This document shows, piece by piece, positions 12,806 to 25,300 of a DNA stretch of 64,000 bases. Within the stretch, counting starts at the first letter, position 1. Every line of letters starts with the position of its first letter. The position numbers and the translations under genes were made by a program. The notes under the pieces are model-generated. The model saw nothing but the letters and a program-made list of their open reading frames with translations. It ran no database searches and was not told the origin of the DNA. Source of the stretch: Zygaena filipendulae (lineage: Eukaryota > Arthropoda > Insecta > Lepidoptera > Zygaenidae); contig OU015651.1 of NCBI GenBank assembly GCA_907165275.2, forward strand, positions 3,556,501 through 3,620,500. The letters are read 5' to 3'.

Positions 12806-15117
12806 TTGGAATGTTTAAAAGCATGCACATTGCGAGGCAATGTAAAAATAAAATCTCCAGCTCTGTCTGGTCCCATTCTGAAACCAAATAAAAGTATAAA
12901 TAATCCTGATTCATACCGCCCCATTGCTCTATCATCATGTGCAGGTAAAATTTTTGAGCAGCTAATTAAACAACGCCTGGAGTTTTACATAGAATCCAAC
13001 AATATACTTCCCAAAAATCAATTTGGCTTCAGAAGAGGTATGTCAGCACGTGAAAGCATAGGTCACCTCTACCTAGATATTCATGAAGCTTTTAGCAGCG
13101 GTAAACATCTGGTAGGTGTTTTTCTTGATGTTGTTGGTGCTTTTAATAACATTAATATTAGTATTCTTACATCCATTCTTAGTTCTCTTGGTCTTCCAAG
13201 AATATTGGTAAATTGGATCTTCAATTTTCTGAATGGTCGCATAGTTTATGTAAAAGTAAATAATAGTTTATTTGGACCCAGAATGTCATATAGAGGTGTT
13301 TGTCAGGGAGGAATCCTAAGTCTCATTCTGTATATTTTGCACATACATAGGTTAAATGAAATATTAGGCTCTGAGGTTAGTAACCTCCAATTTGCGGACG
13401 ATTTAGTCATTTACTGTAATGGAGTTAATATAAACAACACTCTTAGCAAGTTAAACAAAAGTTTGGATAGGTTACATTCCTATTACTCTTTTCTAAATTT
13501 GGATATAAGTGAAACCAAAAGCAGAGTTGTGGCTTTTCATAAGTCTTCTTTACCTGAAACTTTAATATTTTATAATAAACACAAAATTTCTACAGATTCT
13601 TCTATCAAATTCTTAGGTGTTATATTTCAAAAATCTTTATCTTGGGGAAAATATGTCGATCGGCTTATTGACAGAGCACTTAAATCCACAAACATATTAA
13701 GATCTCTTGTTGGATCCCAGTGGGGTGCAGACCCAAAAATTTTGCTACTACTCTATAAGTCCATAGTACGCAGTCATTTTGAATACGCATACTTTTGTTA
13801 CGCATCCGACAATAAACTTGTAGAGAAAGTTGATAAAATCCAAAATAAAGGTATGCGTCTGATATTGGGCGCTATGTCAACATCTCCCATTAATTCAATG
13901 CAGATTGAATGTAATTTGCCTCCTCTAGCAATTAGATTTAATTATTTAAAAAACAACTTTCTGTTGAAGTTGCTAACTTTTTCTGGTAATCCTTTGATAG
14001 ACAAATTGTCCAGATGCTCTAGTATAAATTTCCTTTCCAAAGACTTTGACGAAATTCTTAATTATAAAATAAGTAATAACCTATTTAGCGATGTCAAATT
14101 ACCATGCTACTCTGGTACTTTTATTAGTAAATACTACGAGTTACAAATAATTATAAATAAAACATTGAGCAATAAATTTGACGTCTACGATTTTTTATCA
14201 AAATGGCAAGGCTATAGGCACATTTACACTGATGGAGCGAAGAACGATACTAACGTGTCGATGGCTATTTATGATCCCGTTGAACGTTGCGGTCGAGGAT
14301 ATAAACTTCCCACAAACACAAGCATTTATACAGCAGAAGCTAATGCTATTTTAATGGCTTTAGAATATTTGGAAAACTTTCAAGACAATAAATGGTTAAT
14401 AATCACGGATAGTATGAGTGTTCTGAAGGCTCTTGACAATCCGTGTTTTAATGCTGCCACAAATTACATCATATATGCTATTAGAGAGAAAGTATGCAGT
14501 TTATCAAACAGAAAAGAAGTTTCATTTGTATGGATACCATCACACAAAGGCGTCATTGGCAACGAAAATGCTGATACACTTGCCAGGTCTATCACTCAAT
14601 TTACATCAAGCACGTGCACAACTCCGATTAAAAAAATTAAATTGCCCGCTTCAGACTGCCAAATAATAGTCAAGGAAAAAGCTAAACAGCTTTGGTATCA
14701 GCACTGGGAAAGCTCTGTGCAAACGAAAGGAAAATGGTATAAAGAAATCAATCAAAAAATTGGTAAACCTTGGTTCTCCAGTGGTCAATTTGTTGACAGA
14801 ATATTTTATAAAATTATTAATAGATTACGACTTGGTCAATGGTCATGGCCGATACAATGCTCATTTACATAGGATGAAAATCATATCTTCTCCCTCTTGC
14901 AATTTTTGTAGTACTGACTCAGTACAAACGCCACAAACTCTAGATCACTTGATCTTTGATTGCTCTGCATTTTCCATTCAACGTTTGATTTTAATTGACC
15001 AAGAATATACGAACATTTTAAGAGTATCCCGCGCTCTACTCTAGAATTGTTAAAAAACAGAAGAAACTACAAATCCTTATATGAATACATACTGGCAACA
15101 ATACAAGATATTTAATT
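12806..15117 (+). mobile_element. Non-LTR retrotransposon, truncated, RT plus RNase H
   Basis: ORF2 remnant of a LINE with an RNase H domain (I/LOA/Tad-like group; clade not settled). The main frame of 688 codons runs 12806-14872. RT motifs begin at PDSYRPIALSSC, then QFGFRRG, VFLDVVGAFNNI and the catalytic FADDLVIY. RNase H residues are present in YTDGAK, AEANA, ITDSMS and NADTLA. The usual QG-SPLL core reads CQGGILSLIL, a sign of decay. Near 14835-14850 the frame shifts, apparently by a 7-base duplication, into the zinc-knuckle tail (CNFC, then HLIFDC). A second shift near 15030 leads to SLYEYILATIQDI and TAA at 15115. Endonuclease and ORF1 are missing, so the copy is 5'-truncated and not autonomous. 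Confidence 0.88.
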
Positions 15118-15275
15118 AACGACAATGACAAGACATAATAGTGTACATAAACATGGAAGAATTGGCTAAGGCCTTATGAAGAAATGAAATGAAGAAAATA
15201 AATATCTGAAATGGCTGCATGGACTAAGTTTCCTTTGCCTTCCCCGAAAGGGGTAAACTTTACAAAAAAAAAAAA

Positions 15276-15620
15276 ACTAGTCTGGGGGCACGGCAGTGCC
15301 CCCGCCAAGTCGAGCAACAAAAGCGGCACGGCCGTACTATTATCCTTTTCTCGAAGCAATTCAGGCCATTTTCGACCCCCTATAACTTCGTTGTGGATAA
15401 AACTAGAAGCCTGAATTTTTAGTAAACAAGTAGGTATTGTATAAAGACGGTATAATTTAAATTTCATTCGATTTGAACCAGTAGTTTAAGAATTATAACT
15501 AGTCAAAGTTTCTTAATTTTGTAGGTCACTCACTCACTCACTCACTCACTCACTCACTCACTGACCGATCATCAAAATTCTAAGGCACTTCTAGCAGACA
15601 TAGAAGTTTGAAATTTAGAA
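15276..15620 (-). mobile_element. Helitron-like terminus and associated repeat
   Basis: On the minus strand a perfect 8-bp stem, 4-base loop hairpin (GGGGGCAC and GTGCCCCC, 15284-15303) is followed by AGA, then CTAG and T. This resembles a Helitron 3' end, although the hairpin-to-CTAG gap (3 bases) is shorter than usual. The body includes CGAAGCAATTCAGGCCATTT and a CTCA tetranucleotide array at 15525-15562. The 5' end is not resolved. Confidence 0.4.
15525..15562. repeat. (CTCA)n microsatellite
   Basis: About nine perfect CTCA units within a dispersed repeat. Confidence 0.85.
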
Positions 15621-15705
15621 TACAATTAGTGTTTATTGTATAAATCAAGGAAAAATTAAAATATTTAGCAATTTCGGTCCAGTTTTCTAGATACACCAAC
15701 TGCAT

Positions 15706-15808
15706 AAATAACTTTGTAATCCCATATAAATGTATGGAATTACAAAGTTATATATGCAGTTATATGTACCAACTGCACAAATAACTTTGTAATCCCATAT
15801 AAATATAT
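15706..15808. repeat. Direct and inverted AT repeat
   Basis: CAACTGCATAAATAACTTTG, its inverted form AAAGTTATATATGCAGTT and a second direct copy CAACTGCACAAATAACTTTG lie within 100 bases. Confidence 0.6.
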
Positions 15809-16250
15809 GAGACTAGTTGTTCCCCGCGGTTTCACCCGCGTTAATTTCGGAGATCCCGCGGGAATTCAGAGATGCAAAGTAGTTAGTACCCTATATCCCT
15901 AGGTTTTCTTTACCCCTGACAACGTGCATGCAAAATTTCATGAGATTTCACCAGCGTTAATTTCGGAGATCCTTCGGGAATTCCGAGATAAAATTACCCT
16001 AATCTGAATGCTCCAACGATTTTCATGAAATTTTGTATACAGGGGATTTCGGGGGCCATAAATCGATCTAGCTAGGATTCATTTCTGGAATTCCCGCGCG
16101 AACTCTGATATCAACGCGGGTGAATTAATTATTGCATACTACACGTTGTCAAGGGTACAGGAAAGGTCATAGGGTAGTACTTTTATCTCAGAATACCCGC
16201 GGGATCTCCGAAATTAACGTGGGTTAAACCGCGGGGAACAGCTATTTAAG
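15809..16250. repeat. Cluster of SINE-like copies, opposing orientation
   Basis: A plus copy begins at 15812 (GTTGTTCCCCGCGGTTTCAC). A partial plus copy follows at 15945. A minus copy ends at about 16245 (GGGTTAAACCGCGGGGAACA). Between them, 15995-16080 matches another family seen at 21425-21525 (CAACGATTTTCATG, GATCTAGCTAGG). Confidence 0.6.
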
Positions 16251-16493
16251 CCGTTGCCCAGATATTAATAAATAATAATAATAAGTGTAGCTATAGTTAC
16301 CTACCTAGATATAAAGTGTAGATACATAGTTACCTAGACATAATTATGTTCAAAGGTACAATGGTCAACGGAATGAAAAAGCAAGAATGGGGCATGTGTT
16401 TATATATATTATAAAGTTGTACCAAAATCTTTCAAGTTATTAAAGTAGACTAAATTGCTCAAAGGAGGAAGACCATTTACAAAAAGAAATGAG

Positions 16494-17062
16494 ATCCCAT
16501 CAAAAACAAACTTGTAAAAAAGTCCAAGTCTCGCAACTCACTTCTTCTACAGTAAAAAGTTGTGAGATCAATGTAATACCAAGTCGGTTAATTTATTCAG
16601 TGCCTACTTAAGGGTCCTTCTGTCTAAAGTTATCATGTTATAAGCTAATCTAATAACATTTTATAGTGACCATATCAAATTTAAAAACCTTTTATGTTTT
16701 AAATAGATTGATTGGCTTGGCGATCACATGAAAACACAATGTATCTCACAAGTAATACATATTATAATTAAATTAGATTGTTTAGAACCATAATTATGTA
16801 TTACATGTGAGATATATTGTGTTTTCACGTGATCGCCAAGCCAATCAATCTATTTAAAACATAAAAGGTTTTTAAATTTGATATGGTCACTATAAAATGT
16901 TATTAGATTAGCTTATAACATGATAACTTTAGACAGAAGGACCCTTAAGTAGGCACTGAATAAATTAACCGACTTGGTATTACATTGATCTCACAACTTT
17001 TTACTGTAGAAGAAGTGAGTTGCGAGACTTGGACTTTTTTACAAGTTTGTTTTTGATGGGAT
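16494..17062. repeat. Giant near-perfect palindrome (foldback)
   Basis: Left arm 16494 to about 16770 and right arm about 16791 to 17062 are reverse complements over about 270 bases around a 20-base spacer. The outer 225 bases look identical on reading; the few mismatches and a short indel lie near the centre. Outer ends are ATCCCATC and GATGGGAT. I see no target-site duplication or transposase motif. It could be a MITE with very long inverted repeats, a foldback element or a recent inverted duplication. The right arm ends 90 bases before the ZAD gene start codon. Confidence 0.9.
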
Positions 17063-17152
17063 TAATTTGTGAATGATTCATAAAACGATTACCTTCTCTC
17101 TGGTCTTTCTTACAAACATAATGCGAAATAATTACATAGTAATGTAATAAAT

Positions 17153-18467
17153 ATGAACTTTCCTTTCAAATACAGTGATCTTTGTAGAATATGTCTTGAA
17201 AAAACTGAAAGTGAAAATGCTATTGATTTACAAGAATCGGAGGAAATTATTGAAAAAGTGAAACAGTGTTTTCAGATTACAATCACTATTGATAAATTTT
17301 TGCCAAAGTCAATTTGCGGAAAATGTACAAAGGAGCTTCATATTGCCTATCAGTTTCGCTTGAAGTGTTTAAATTTTAATGAAAGGCTTCTTCGGTTTAC
17401 GACAAGGCAAGATGATAGTCAAAGAGAATCTAATCAATGCGATAACATTGTTGTAAAAAGAGAAAATACTAATGAAAAAAATAACATTATGCCCAGCGAA
17501 AATCAGACAGATGGAACTGTGGGTGATAATAAAAGAGTATTTACTTGTGATCCATGCAATATGAATTTTTCGAAGAAACTCTCTTTGGAAAAACATATTA
17601 AAGCTATACACATTAATGAAAAACATGTAAGTAATAGGACACGCCAGTACCATTGTACAAGATGTTCATACTCCACTCCCTACAGTCAAACAATGTTGAA
17701 CCATAAAAGAATACATAATGGTGAGAAACCATATCAATGCGACTGTGGTAAAGCTTTTGCTCAGCAATCAACACTCAACGCACATAAAAAATCTCATAGC
17801 ACCACAACATACTACACTTGCGCCATTTGTGGAAAACAGTTTAAACTTGCACATGCATTTACTAAACATTTAAGTATACATGAAACTGGAAAATACAACT
17901 GTGAAATTTGCCATAAAACCCTTAAGTCCACGCAAACATTACAACATCATATGAATCGGCATAACAACATAAAAAATTACAACTGTAGTGAGTGTGGTGA
18001 TAAATTTGTAACCCACTCAGAATTGCTGTATCATAAGCAAAAGCATAGCAATGAAAAAAAATTGATATGCCATATATGTGAATATAAAACCAACTTTAAG
18101 AAATGCTTGACCATTCATCTAAGGAGGTAGGTCCATTTACATAATGTTTTAAGTAATGTTTTATAGTAAGTAAAATATACTAATGATAAAATTATTATAC
18201 TTTTACAGGCATGCTGGTCACAAAGCTTTCAAGTGTGATTTGTGTAATGCCTCATTTTACACTAGATCTGATGAAAAAAGACACCAAAGAGTTCACACAC
18301 AAAAAAAATGCTACTCGTGTCCAATGTGCACTCAACAGTTTACTCGTAGCCCACATGTAAATAAGCATATGTGGACTATACATAATTTGAGGTTTAAATG
18401 GAGTGAATTAAAAAAGAATAGTAAAAAAAAAGACCATCTAGGTACCTATCCTCTTGTTCGCCATTGA
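17153..18467 (+). CDS. ZAD-C2H2 zinc-finger transcription factor
   Basis: Two exons, 17153-18126 and 18209-18467, joined in phase (AG|G CAT), encode 410 residues. The N-terminal ZAD has the C-x2-C pair at residues 11/14 (CRIC) and 55/58 (CGKC), a zinc-bound dimerisation module typical of insect regulators. Nine C2H2 fingers follow from about residue 130, including HNGEKPYQC-type linkers. The intron splits the last histidine pair of finger 7 (HLRR|H), so both exons are needed. Finger 3 has C-x-C (QCDCGKAF) instead of C-x2-C and may bind zinc differently. ZAD proteins are nuclear DNA-binding factors in the fly; the target here is unknown. Family certain, orthologue not identified. Confidence 0.92.
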
Positions 18468-18547
18468 AAAAAAAACAGAAGGTAAATGTAGGTAAATGGT
18501 TTGACTATTATAGAGCCTTAGGCTTTTGTTTTTTGTAATATTTGTGC

Positions 18548-18553
18548 AATAAA
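18548..18553 (+). promoter_or_regulatory. Polyadenylation hexamer for the ZAD gene
   Basis: AATAAA 81 bases past the ZAD gene stop codon. Confidence 0.55.
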
Positions 18554-18630
18554 GTTCTTTTAACTAAATATATTTTTTTTGGAACAGTTAGTAAGACAGC
18601 TGTACAGTATTGTATCATCTAAGGCAAGAC

Positions 18631-18880
18631 AATAGGGATGTTGACAACTTTTGAAAATGAAAATTTTAATTAGTCCGTCTTTTAGAAAATTAAAAATCGT
18701 AAAATTGACACGTTTTTTTTATTTTTCAAATAAATGAAAATACAAAGAAATAAAGCGCATTAAAGATTAGGGTGGAGGCTCGTGACGTCACTTACCGCTA
18801 CATGCCGCCATACAAATTACAAACTGCTCTTGTTAGTGACGTCACGCGAAATTTCAACTCAATGTATCGCTGTTATTTTG
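18631..18880 (+). mobile_element. MITE family A, copy 1 (3' truncated)
   Basis: Begins AATAGGGATGTTGACAACTT and contains GCGCATTAAAG, GACGTCACTTACCG, GTGACGTCACGCGAAATTTC and CTCAATGTATCGCTGTTATT. The 3' terminal repeat present in copy 35160-35493 is missing. Confidence 0.65.
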
Positions 18881-19153
18881 TGTACGAATGTGGAGAGCGC
18901 TTTACAAATCTAGGGGTGGCCACATCTCAATGGGTGGTAGCGGTGGGCGTTGTACGGACGCACTAGTTACATCGACCGTCGCCGTATGATCTACGAACGG
19001 ACGGTTCGCCGATGCCGATCTCTTGTTTGCATGATACACGAGCGCCAAAGTGCAATTCGGACCACACCAGGCGCACCATGATAGTTTGTGAGGAATGTCA
19101 AACATCATGTGTGAAATGTCATTTGTCAAAAGATCAAAAATTGTTGTAAACAA

Positions 19154-19360
19154 ATGAACATCATGGCAAGGCAGGCAGCCAGGCAAACATTGGGTTCTGA
19201 ATTGTCGGTGCCGGTCAAATTCGTGATAGATAATTTCATAAAGAGAAAGATAATATCTGTATATAAATCTCCAGTATTCATTCTGAATCATGATAATTGT
19301 TTTGCAGACGTTGATCTATTTCCGCCAATCCCTGCTGGCTGCAATAGATCGGCTCATTAG
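19154..19360 (+). promoter_or_regulatory. Upstream ORF or alternative first exon of Hen1
   Basis: ATG at 19154 in AACAAATGA context opens 68 codons (MNIMARQAARQTLGSELSVP) overlapping the Hen1 start in another frame. If spliced in phase from a GTGATA donor near 19223 to the TTTTGCAG acceptor ending at 19307, it would give Hen1 a different N-terminus. Otherwise it is an inhibitory-type upstream ORF. Unresolved from sequence. Confidence 0.35.
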
Positions 19361-22300
19361 GCCCTACTACAAAAAGTTTTCGTTAACGTTCAATAGACGA
19401 AGGGACACTTCAGATGATGAAGATTCTGATGATCAAGTGTTCGCGGATTTCGATGATGAGAAGGGCGTGGTATTTTACCCGCCGATGTATGCCCAGCGGT
19501 ACGCGGCTGTCAGCGATTGCCTTATGGACGAGCGATGGTGCGGAAAACTAGAGAAGGTTCTCATTACTCAATGAGTTCAATATCTATCCTAGTATTTTTC
19601 AAATTATGCTCAAAAATCGAGATTATCATATTATGTTCTTTACGTAGTATAAAATGAAGTCTCTTCCGCCGCGGTCTGTTCGCGATAAACTCAAAAACTA
19701 CTTAGGTACCAACGTACTGAACGAATTTACATGCGGTTTTCACCAATATATAGAGTAATTCATGAGAAAGGTTATATCTATAGTTTATTCAGAAATTCCC
19801 GCGGGAATTCCGAAATTATCGCACGGAACAGCTAGTGTATTATAAATAAAAATAATATAATCGTCTGCAAGCCATGTAAAATCGTCATCAACGCGTTTGA
19901 TATAACTTTTTTTTACACATCATTGAAGTCAGTCTTTTAATATTTATTATTAGTGTAACTAGTAATTTAAAATCGTATGAACACATTTACAACTTTATCA
20001 TTGCAATGAATATTTCAGGTTGTAGATCTTGGTTTTCATGATATCAGCTTCATAAAGTACCTGAAGGAAGTGCCAGGTGTACACTCCATCTTGGGTGTAG
20101 ACATTGATAGCATCCCCTTGCGCTGCTCGTTTGACCTTCTAGGCACCGACGATTATGTGCCCAAGAGAGGGGGCCAGTTGCAAATTACAGTAAGAATAAA
20201 AAAAAATCTTTATTTGTATTTGATGTTCATTAACTTTGTTTTCCTTATCTATGAATTATTAGATAGATAGATAAACTCCTGTTTATTTTTATGGTATAAA
20301 AATAAACAGGAAAACAATCAATTTTCTTTTTTTTATTGGATGTTCCTTTTCTTTGGTTCATTTTGGCAAATTTTTGTACACTCACTGGAATCCAAAAGTC
20401 CTATAGCACTTCTTGGCTCTCCATTTTGTGCCACCAATGTTGATTTATTGCTTCATTGCAAATTTAAAGCTGACACACTTGTTTTACCTTTAGTGCCTGA
20501 TAGAATAACAAAAGTTCATTTTTGTTGCACATGTAGCTTTTAAACAAAGTAGTTTAGTTCCAATCAGAAAAAAAGAATGCTTCCAAATACTAACACACAA
20601 ATGTAAATTACAGCTCTTCCAAGGTAATGCAGCAGATCCAGACTATAGGCTAATTGGCAGTGATGCTGTGGTTGCCATAGAAATGATAGAGCATATGCTG
20701 CCTCATGACTTGGATCGCTTTGTACACACTGTCTTTGGCTTCATCAAACCCTGGGTAGCTGTATTCACCACACCCAATGGTGATTTCAACATTCTGTTCA
20801 AATCTCTACAAAAAAATGGCCTCAGGAGATTGGACCATTTCTTTGAATGGACCAGAGAACAGTTTCATGATTGGTATAAAAATATTTTTTATAATTATTA
20901 TATGATTATTATTTATTCATCTTACTAGCTGTCCCCCGCGATTTCATCTGCATTAATTCCGGAGTTCCCGCGAGAATTCCGGGATAAAAACTATCCTATT
21001 TTTTAAGTTGTGCAAAATTACAACATAGTGACCAAATTTCATCATGATCGATTCATTAGTTTAGGGAGTCCATTATGGACAAACAACGTGACACATAATT
21101 TATATATACCTATTAAGACAATCTTTACTATATATTATAAAATATGTGAAAGTAAGTTTGTTTCTTACGCTTTTACACCTTAACCGCTCAACCGATCATT
21201 ATTGTGACACACATTGTCAGAAACACAGAAAAGGATAAAGAGTATTTTACTCCAAAATTAATGCGAGTGAAACTGAGGGGAACAGCTAGTCTAGTCTGTT
21301 TATAAGTTTGATAAGTGCATCATGTACTTATATTATACTTTTTTTAATCCTAATAGCCTTTGGTGTAACACAGTTTTTTAAAGTTATTATGTACTTTAAA
21401 CGAGCAATTCTTGTATACCTATATAATCTGAATCTCGGAAACGGCTCCAACGATTTTCATGGAAATTTAGTATGCAGCGGGTTTCGGGGGCGATTAATCG
21501 ATCTAGCTAGGTTTAATTTTTAGAAAACGTCTTTTTATCCGTGTTTTCAGGCAATGATAAATGAGTGTTTGTTTTTCTACGTAAGATGGCGCTACACACA
21601 ACGAGCGAAGCTGGGTGACCCAGATATATGTTATTATATATTATGTAGCTATGACCTTTGTGATTTTTTTGTAATTCTAACATATAGGTAGACATAACCC
21701 ACAAAGAGGTCTTTGTATAATTATAATATACAAAATAATTTAAGTCTTTCTCTCTGCGCTCACATCCGTGACGTCACATGCATCACGTCCAGCAGAAGAC
21801 CAGCGTCAGGTCCCCAACGGTTCCCGGCTTATGCTGAGCTGGTTTTTTCTTTTTTTTTTATTTATTTACTCACAGAAATTGTTTGCAATTTTGTTGCGAC
21901 ACGCTGTTTGTACTTCTCTTTGTTATTGCATATTAACAGTTGTCGTAACGAATAAAGTTAATTTCATTTCATATTTCCAGGTGCAGTAACATAGTAGTCA
22001 GATATCCTCAATACACGGTGACCTGCAAAGGCATAGGTCCAGGACCACCAGGCACTCGCCACCACGGCAGCTGTAGCCAGCTGGCGCTCTTCATCTCCAA
22101 AGACTACCATAAACAACAAGACTTAAACCTCAACAGTTTGGCATTGGTGGCTAGTGGGTTATCCATTATGGCAGGTATTTTTTTTTTTGGGAATTGAAAT
22201 ATTTTTTGCAAAGATTTTGTTATTTCAGATGCTCCTGATCCCAGCACAAAATTACTAAGTGATATTGTTGAAGAATTCAATTACGGCGATGAAAGCCAAA

Positions 22301-25300
22301 TGCTTTGTTTACCCAATGAGTAAGTCTCAATTATTTTTTACAACTGAACTGAATTGGAGAATGTTTTGAACAACAGCTTGCACTATGAAAAATGTAAAAT
22401 TAAAATCTGATACAGAGTTTTTAATAAATTGCCACTTCTTTAAGTTACGTTTCTTTATTTTAAATGTTATAACTTGAATGAATAAAAAAAAGTTTAAACC
22501 TAACATACTGACGTCATCCGACACTTTTCCGTCCAGAATCGAATCCCTGACCGATATGCAGTATTCCTCCCAACAATCCTGCCTGACCATCGTCCTCGCC
22601 GCCCCTGCCCTATCCCTGGACACGTTAGAGTACAGCGACAAGACGTCCCAATGCAACATAGACACGGAGGTCGGGAAGAGCTTCCTCATGTACAATGTTG
22701 AGGATCTGTGCTTCAACGTGCTGTCACCGACAAGGAGGATCGATAACCGTGTCTATGAGATCGAAGACGTTGCCAGCAGGTCCCTATGGGCTATTTTGTC
22801 ATCTATTTGCTTACATACACAATACAATAAAACTCTTGTTTCTCTGCTTTTTTAAACACGCAACACGCAAAACCTACTAAACAGATATGAAATTTAGCAG
22901 GCAATAGCTAGAGTGATGTTTTATTTATTCTAAAAGATAGTTTTTTTTTTCCAACATAGGTAATAGGGATGCAAAAACAATACATCATAAGTGAAAAATT
23001 GTTGTGTGTACCTAATCACTTCCTTTCCCTCCCTGTCTCATCTTTTAAAATTCATATCTGTAGAGCAGAACATAATACACATGATATATTTTAGCTCATT
23101 AAGTCACATTATGGTTAGGTTAGGTTTTCCAATATAAATATTGAAAGTAATAAATAATATAAAAAAAACGTAAATCTACTTTGCCATTGACAACGAAGCA
23201 AAGCTCAAACTACAGGAACATCCGAGCATTACGTGCTATGTCGGGAATTACTTTATTTAATTATTACCTACTAGCTGTCCCCTAGGGTTTCACCCGCGGT
23301 AATTTCAGAGTTCCCGCAGGAATTCCGCGATAAAAAGTAGCCTATGTCCTTCTCTGTACCTCTGACAACGTGCATGCCAAATTTCATCCAAATCCGTTTA
23401 TCCGTTTTTGCGTGATTGAGTAACAAACATCCAAACATCCACACTTTCACATCCACACTTTTACTCGCGGTAATTTCGGATAAACTATACATATATACCT
23501 TCCTCATGAATCACCCTATCTATTGATGGAAATTCGTTCCCTAGTTTTTGAGTTTATCACGTCCAGGCAGACAGACACGACAGAAGACTTTGTTTTGTAA
23601 TATGTAAGGATTATTATCTCGCTTTCAGGCTAAACTGTTCCACGCTCCACGTGACTAAGTTCTCTAAGACCACTCAGAACCTGATGGCGAGGAACAAAGT
23701 GGATGCGCTCGCGCACACCAGGGAGGTGGTGGACGGGATCCGTCACCTGACCAACCAGCTGAACTTCAACAAGCAGAGCCTCGTGGAGCTCAGCGGCCGG
23801 CACACGTGGTGCAACATCAACTGGGGCGACAACGCGCCCTACTGGAACCAGTACTACGCAGTCGTGAGACAGTTCAACTATCCGTTTGAGGTGAGCTTGG
23901 AATAACATCAATGTCCCTACTTCATATCTATACTATGAAAGAATTATAAAGAGGTAAAGTTTGTGAATTGTGAGTTAAGCAAATAAATAAAATAATAGAC
24001 ACGTATTTTGTACTTTTTCAAATATACCTACATAGATAAAGCGCACTAAAGTTTAGGGTGGCGGACTCGGGACGTCATTATTACCGGGTACCTGCACCGG
24101 ATAGTGACGTCAAGCGAAATTTTAACTCAATGTGTCGCCGTTATTTTTTGGTAACGTAAAAAAAGAAAAAAACGTGTCCAATTTTTTTTATTAATCTACA
24201 CGATGGACTAAAAAAAATTTAGTCAACTAGCCGATTGTGAGTTTGTGACATACGGGGTAATATCTGGATCTACTGAACCGATTTTGAAAATTCTTTCACT
24301 TATAGGAAGCTACGGTAGTTCTGAGTGAAATAGGGTATTTTATCCCGGAGTTCCCACGGGAACTCCGAAATTACCACGTGTGAAACCGCGGGGGACAGCT
24401 ATCGCAAATAGGCCACAGCGGACTATTTTACATAGCCTAATCACGCAACAAAATCCTCCGCCGCGTCTGTCTGTCTGTTTGTCTGTTCGTGATAAACTCA
24501 AAAATTACTGAACGGATCTTCATGCGGTTGCTACCAATAGATAGAGTGATTAAAGAGGAACGTATAGTCTATCCTGGAATTCTACCCATGCATTTGTTTA
24601 TTAAGTACTCGCGACTGCTTCTTATTATCCAACCTTCTTTTACCCAACAATAAATAATTCCTTGTTAGTGTTAAAATCACTTGGTTTCGCTCACCTGAGT
24701 TCTGTAAACTTTCGATATGTTCTAGTCAAAATCCGAAGAAGACCGAATGCTCGAGCTGTTAACTGACGAGATAAACCGTCTGATGGACAATAAGAACAAC
24801 GCTAATCTCTCTATGGACGAGCTGAGGCTGGAGATACCTATGAGCTATCTGATGCTGGTCGTTGGCGACATCACTGATGACGAAGAAAGAGTCAAGTAAG
24901 ACATAATATGTATCTAGTATCTACTGATCCCTGCTAATATTATAAATGCGAAAGTAACTCTGTCTGTCTGTCTGTTAGGCTTTCACGCCTTAATGGCTCA
25001 ACCGATCATCATGAAATTTTGCATACACATTTTCAGGGGTACAGAGAAGGACATAGGGTACTTTTTATTTCGGAATTCCCGCGGGAAAACGAAAAAAAAT
25101 CATTTAGAATATTAAAATGAGAGCATGGTCACATCTAACAGAGCTCAAACGAAGTGGTTTATTTATTAGACAACTAGCTGTGACCCGCGGCTTCACCCGC
25201 AGTAATTTCGGAGTTCCTGTGGGAATTTCGGGATAAAAAGTGCTCTATGTCACTCAGGACTAACGTAGCTTCATATAAGTGAAAGAATTTTTCAAATCAA

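Noticed and set aside
18902..19291. 129-codon minus frame upstream of Hen1
   Set aside because: No recognisable domain; overlaps the likely Hen1 promoter and 5' UTR and part of a MITE.
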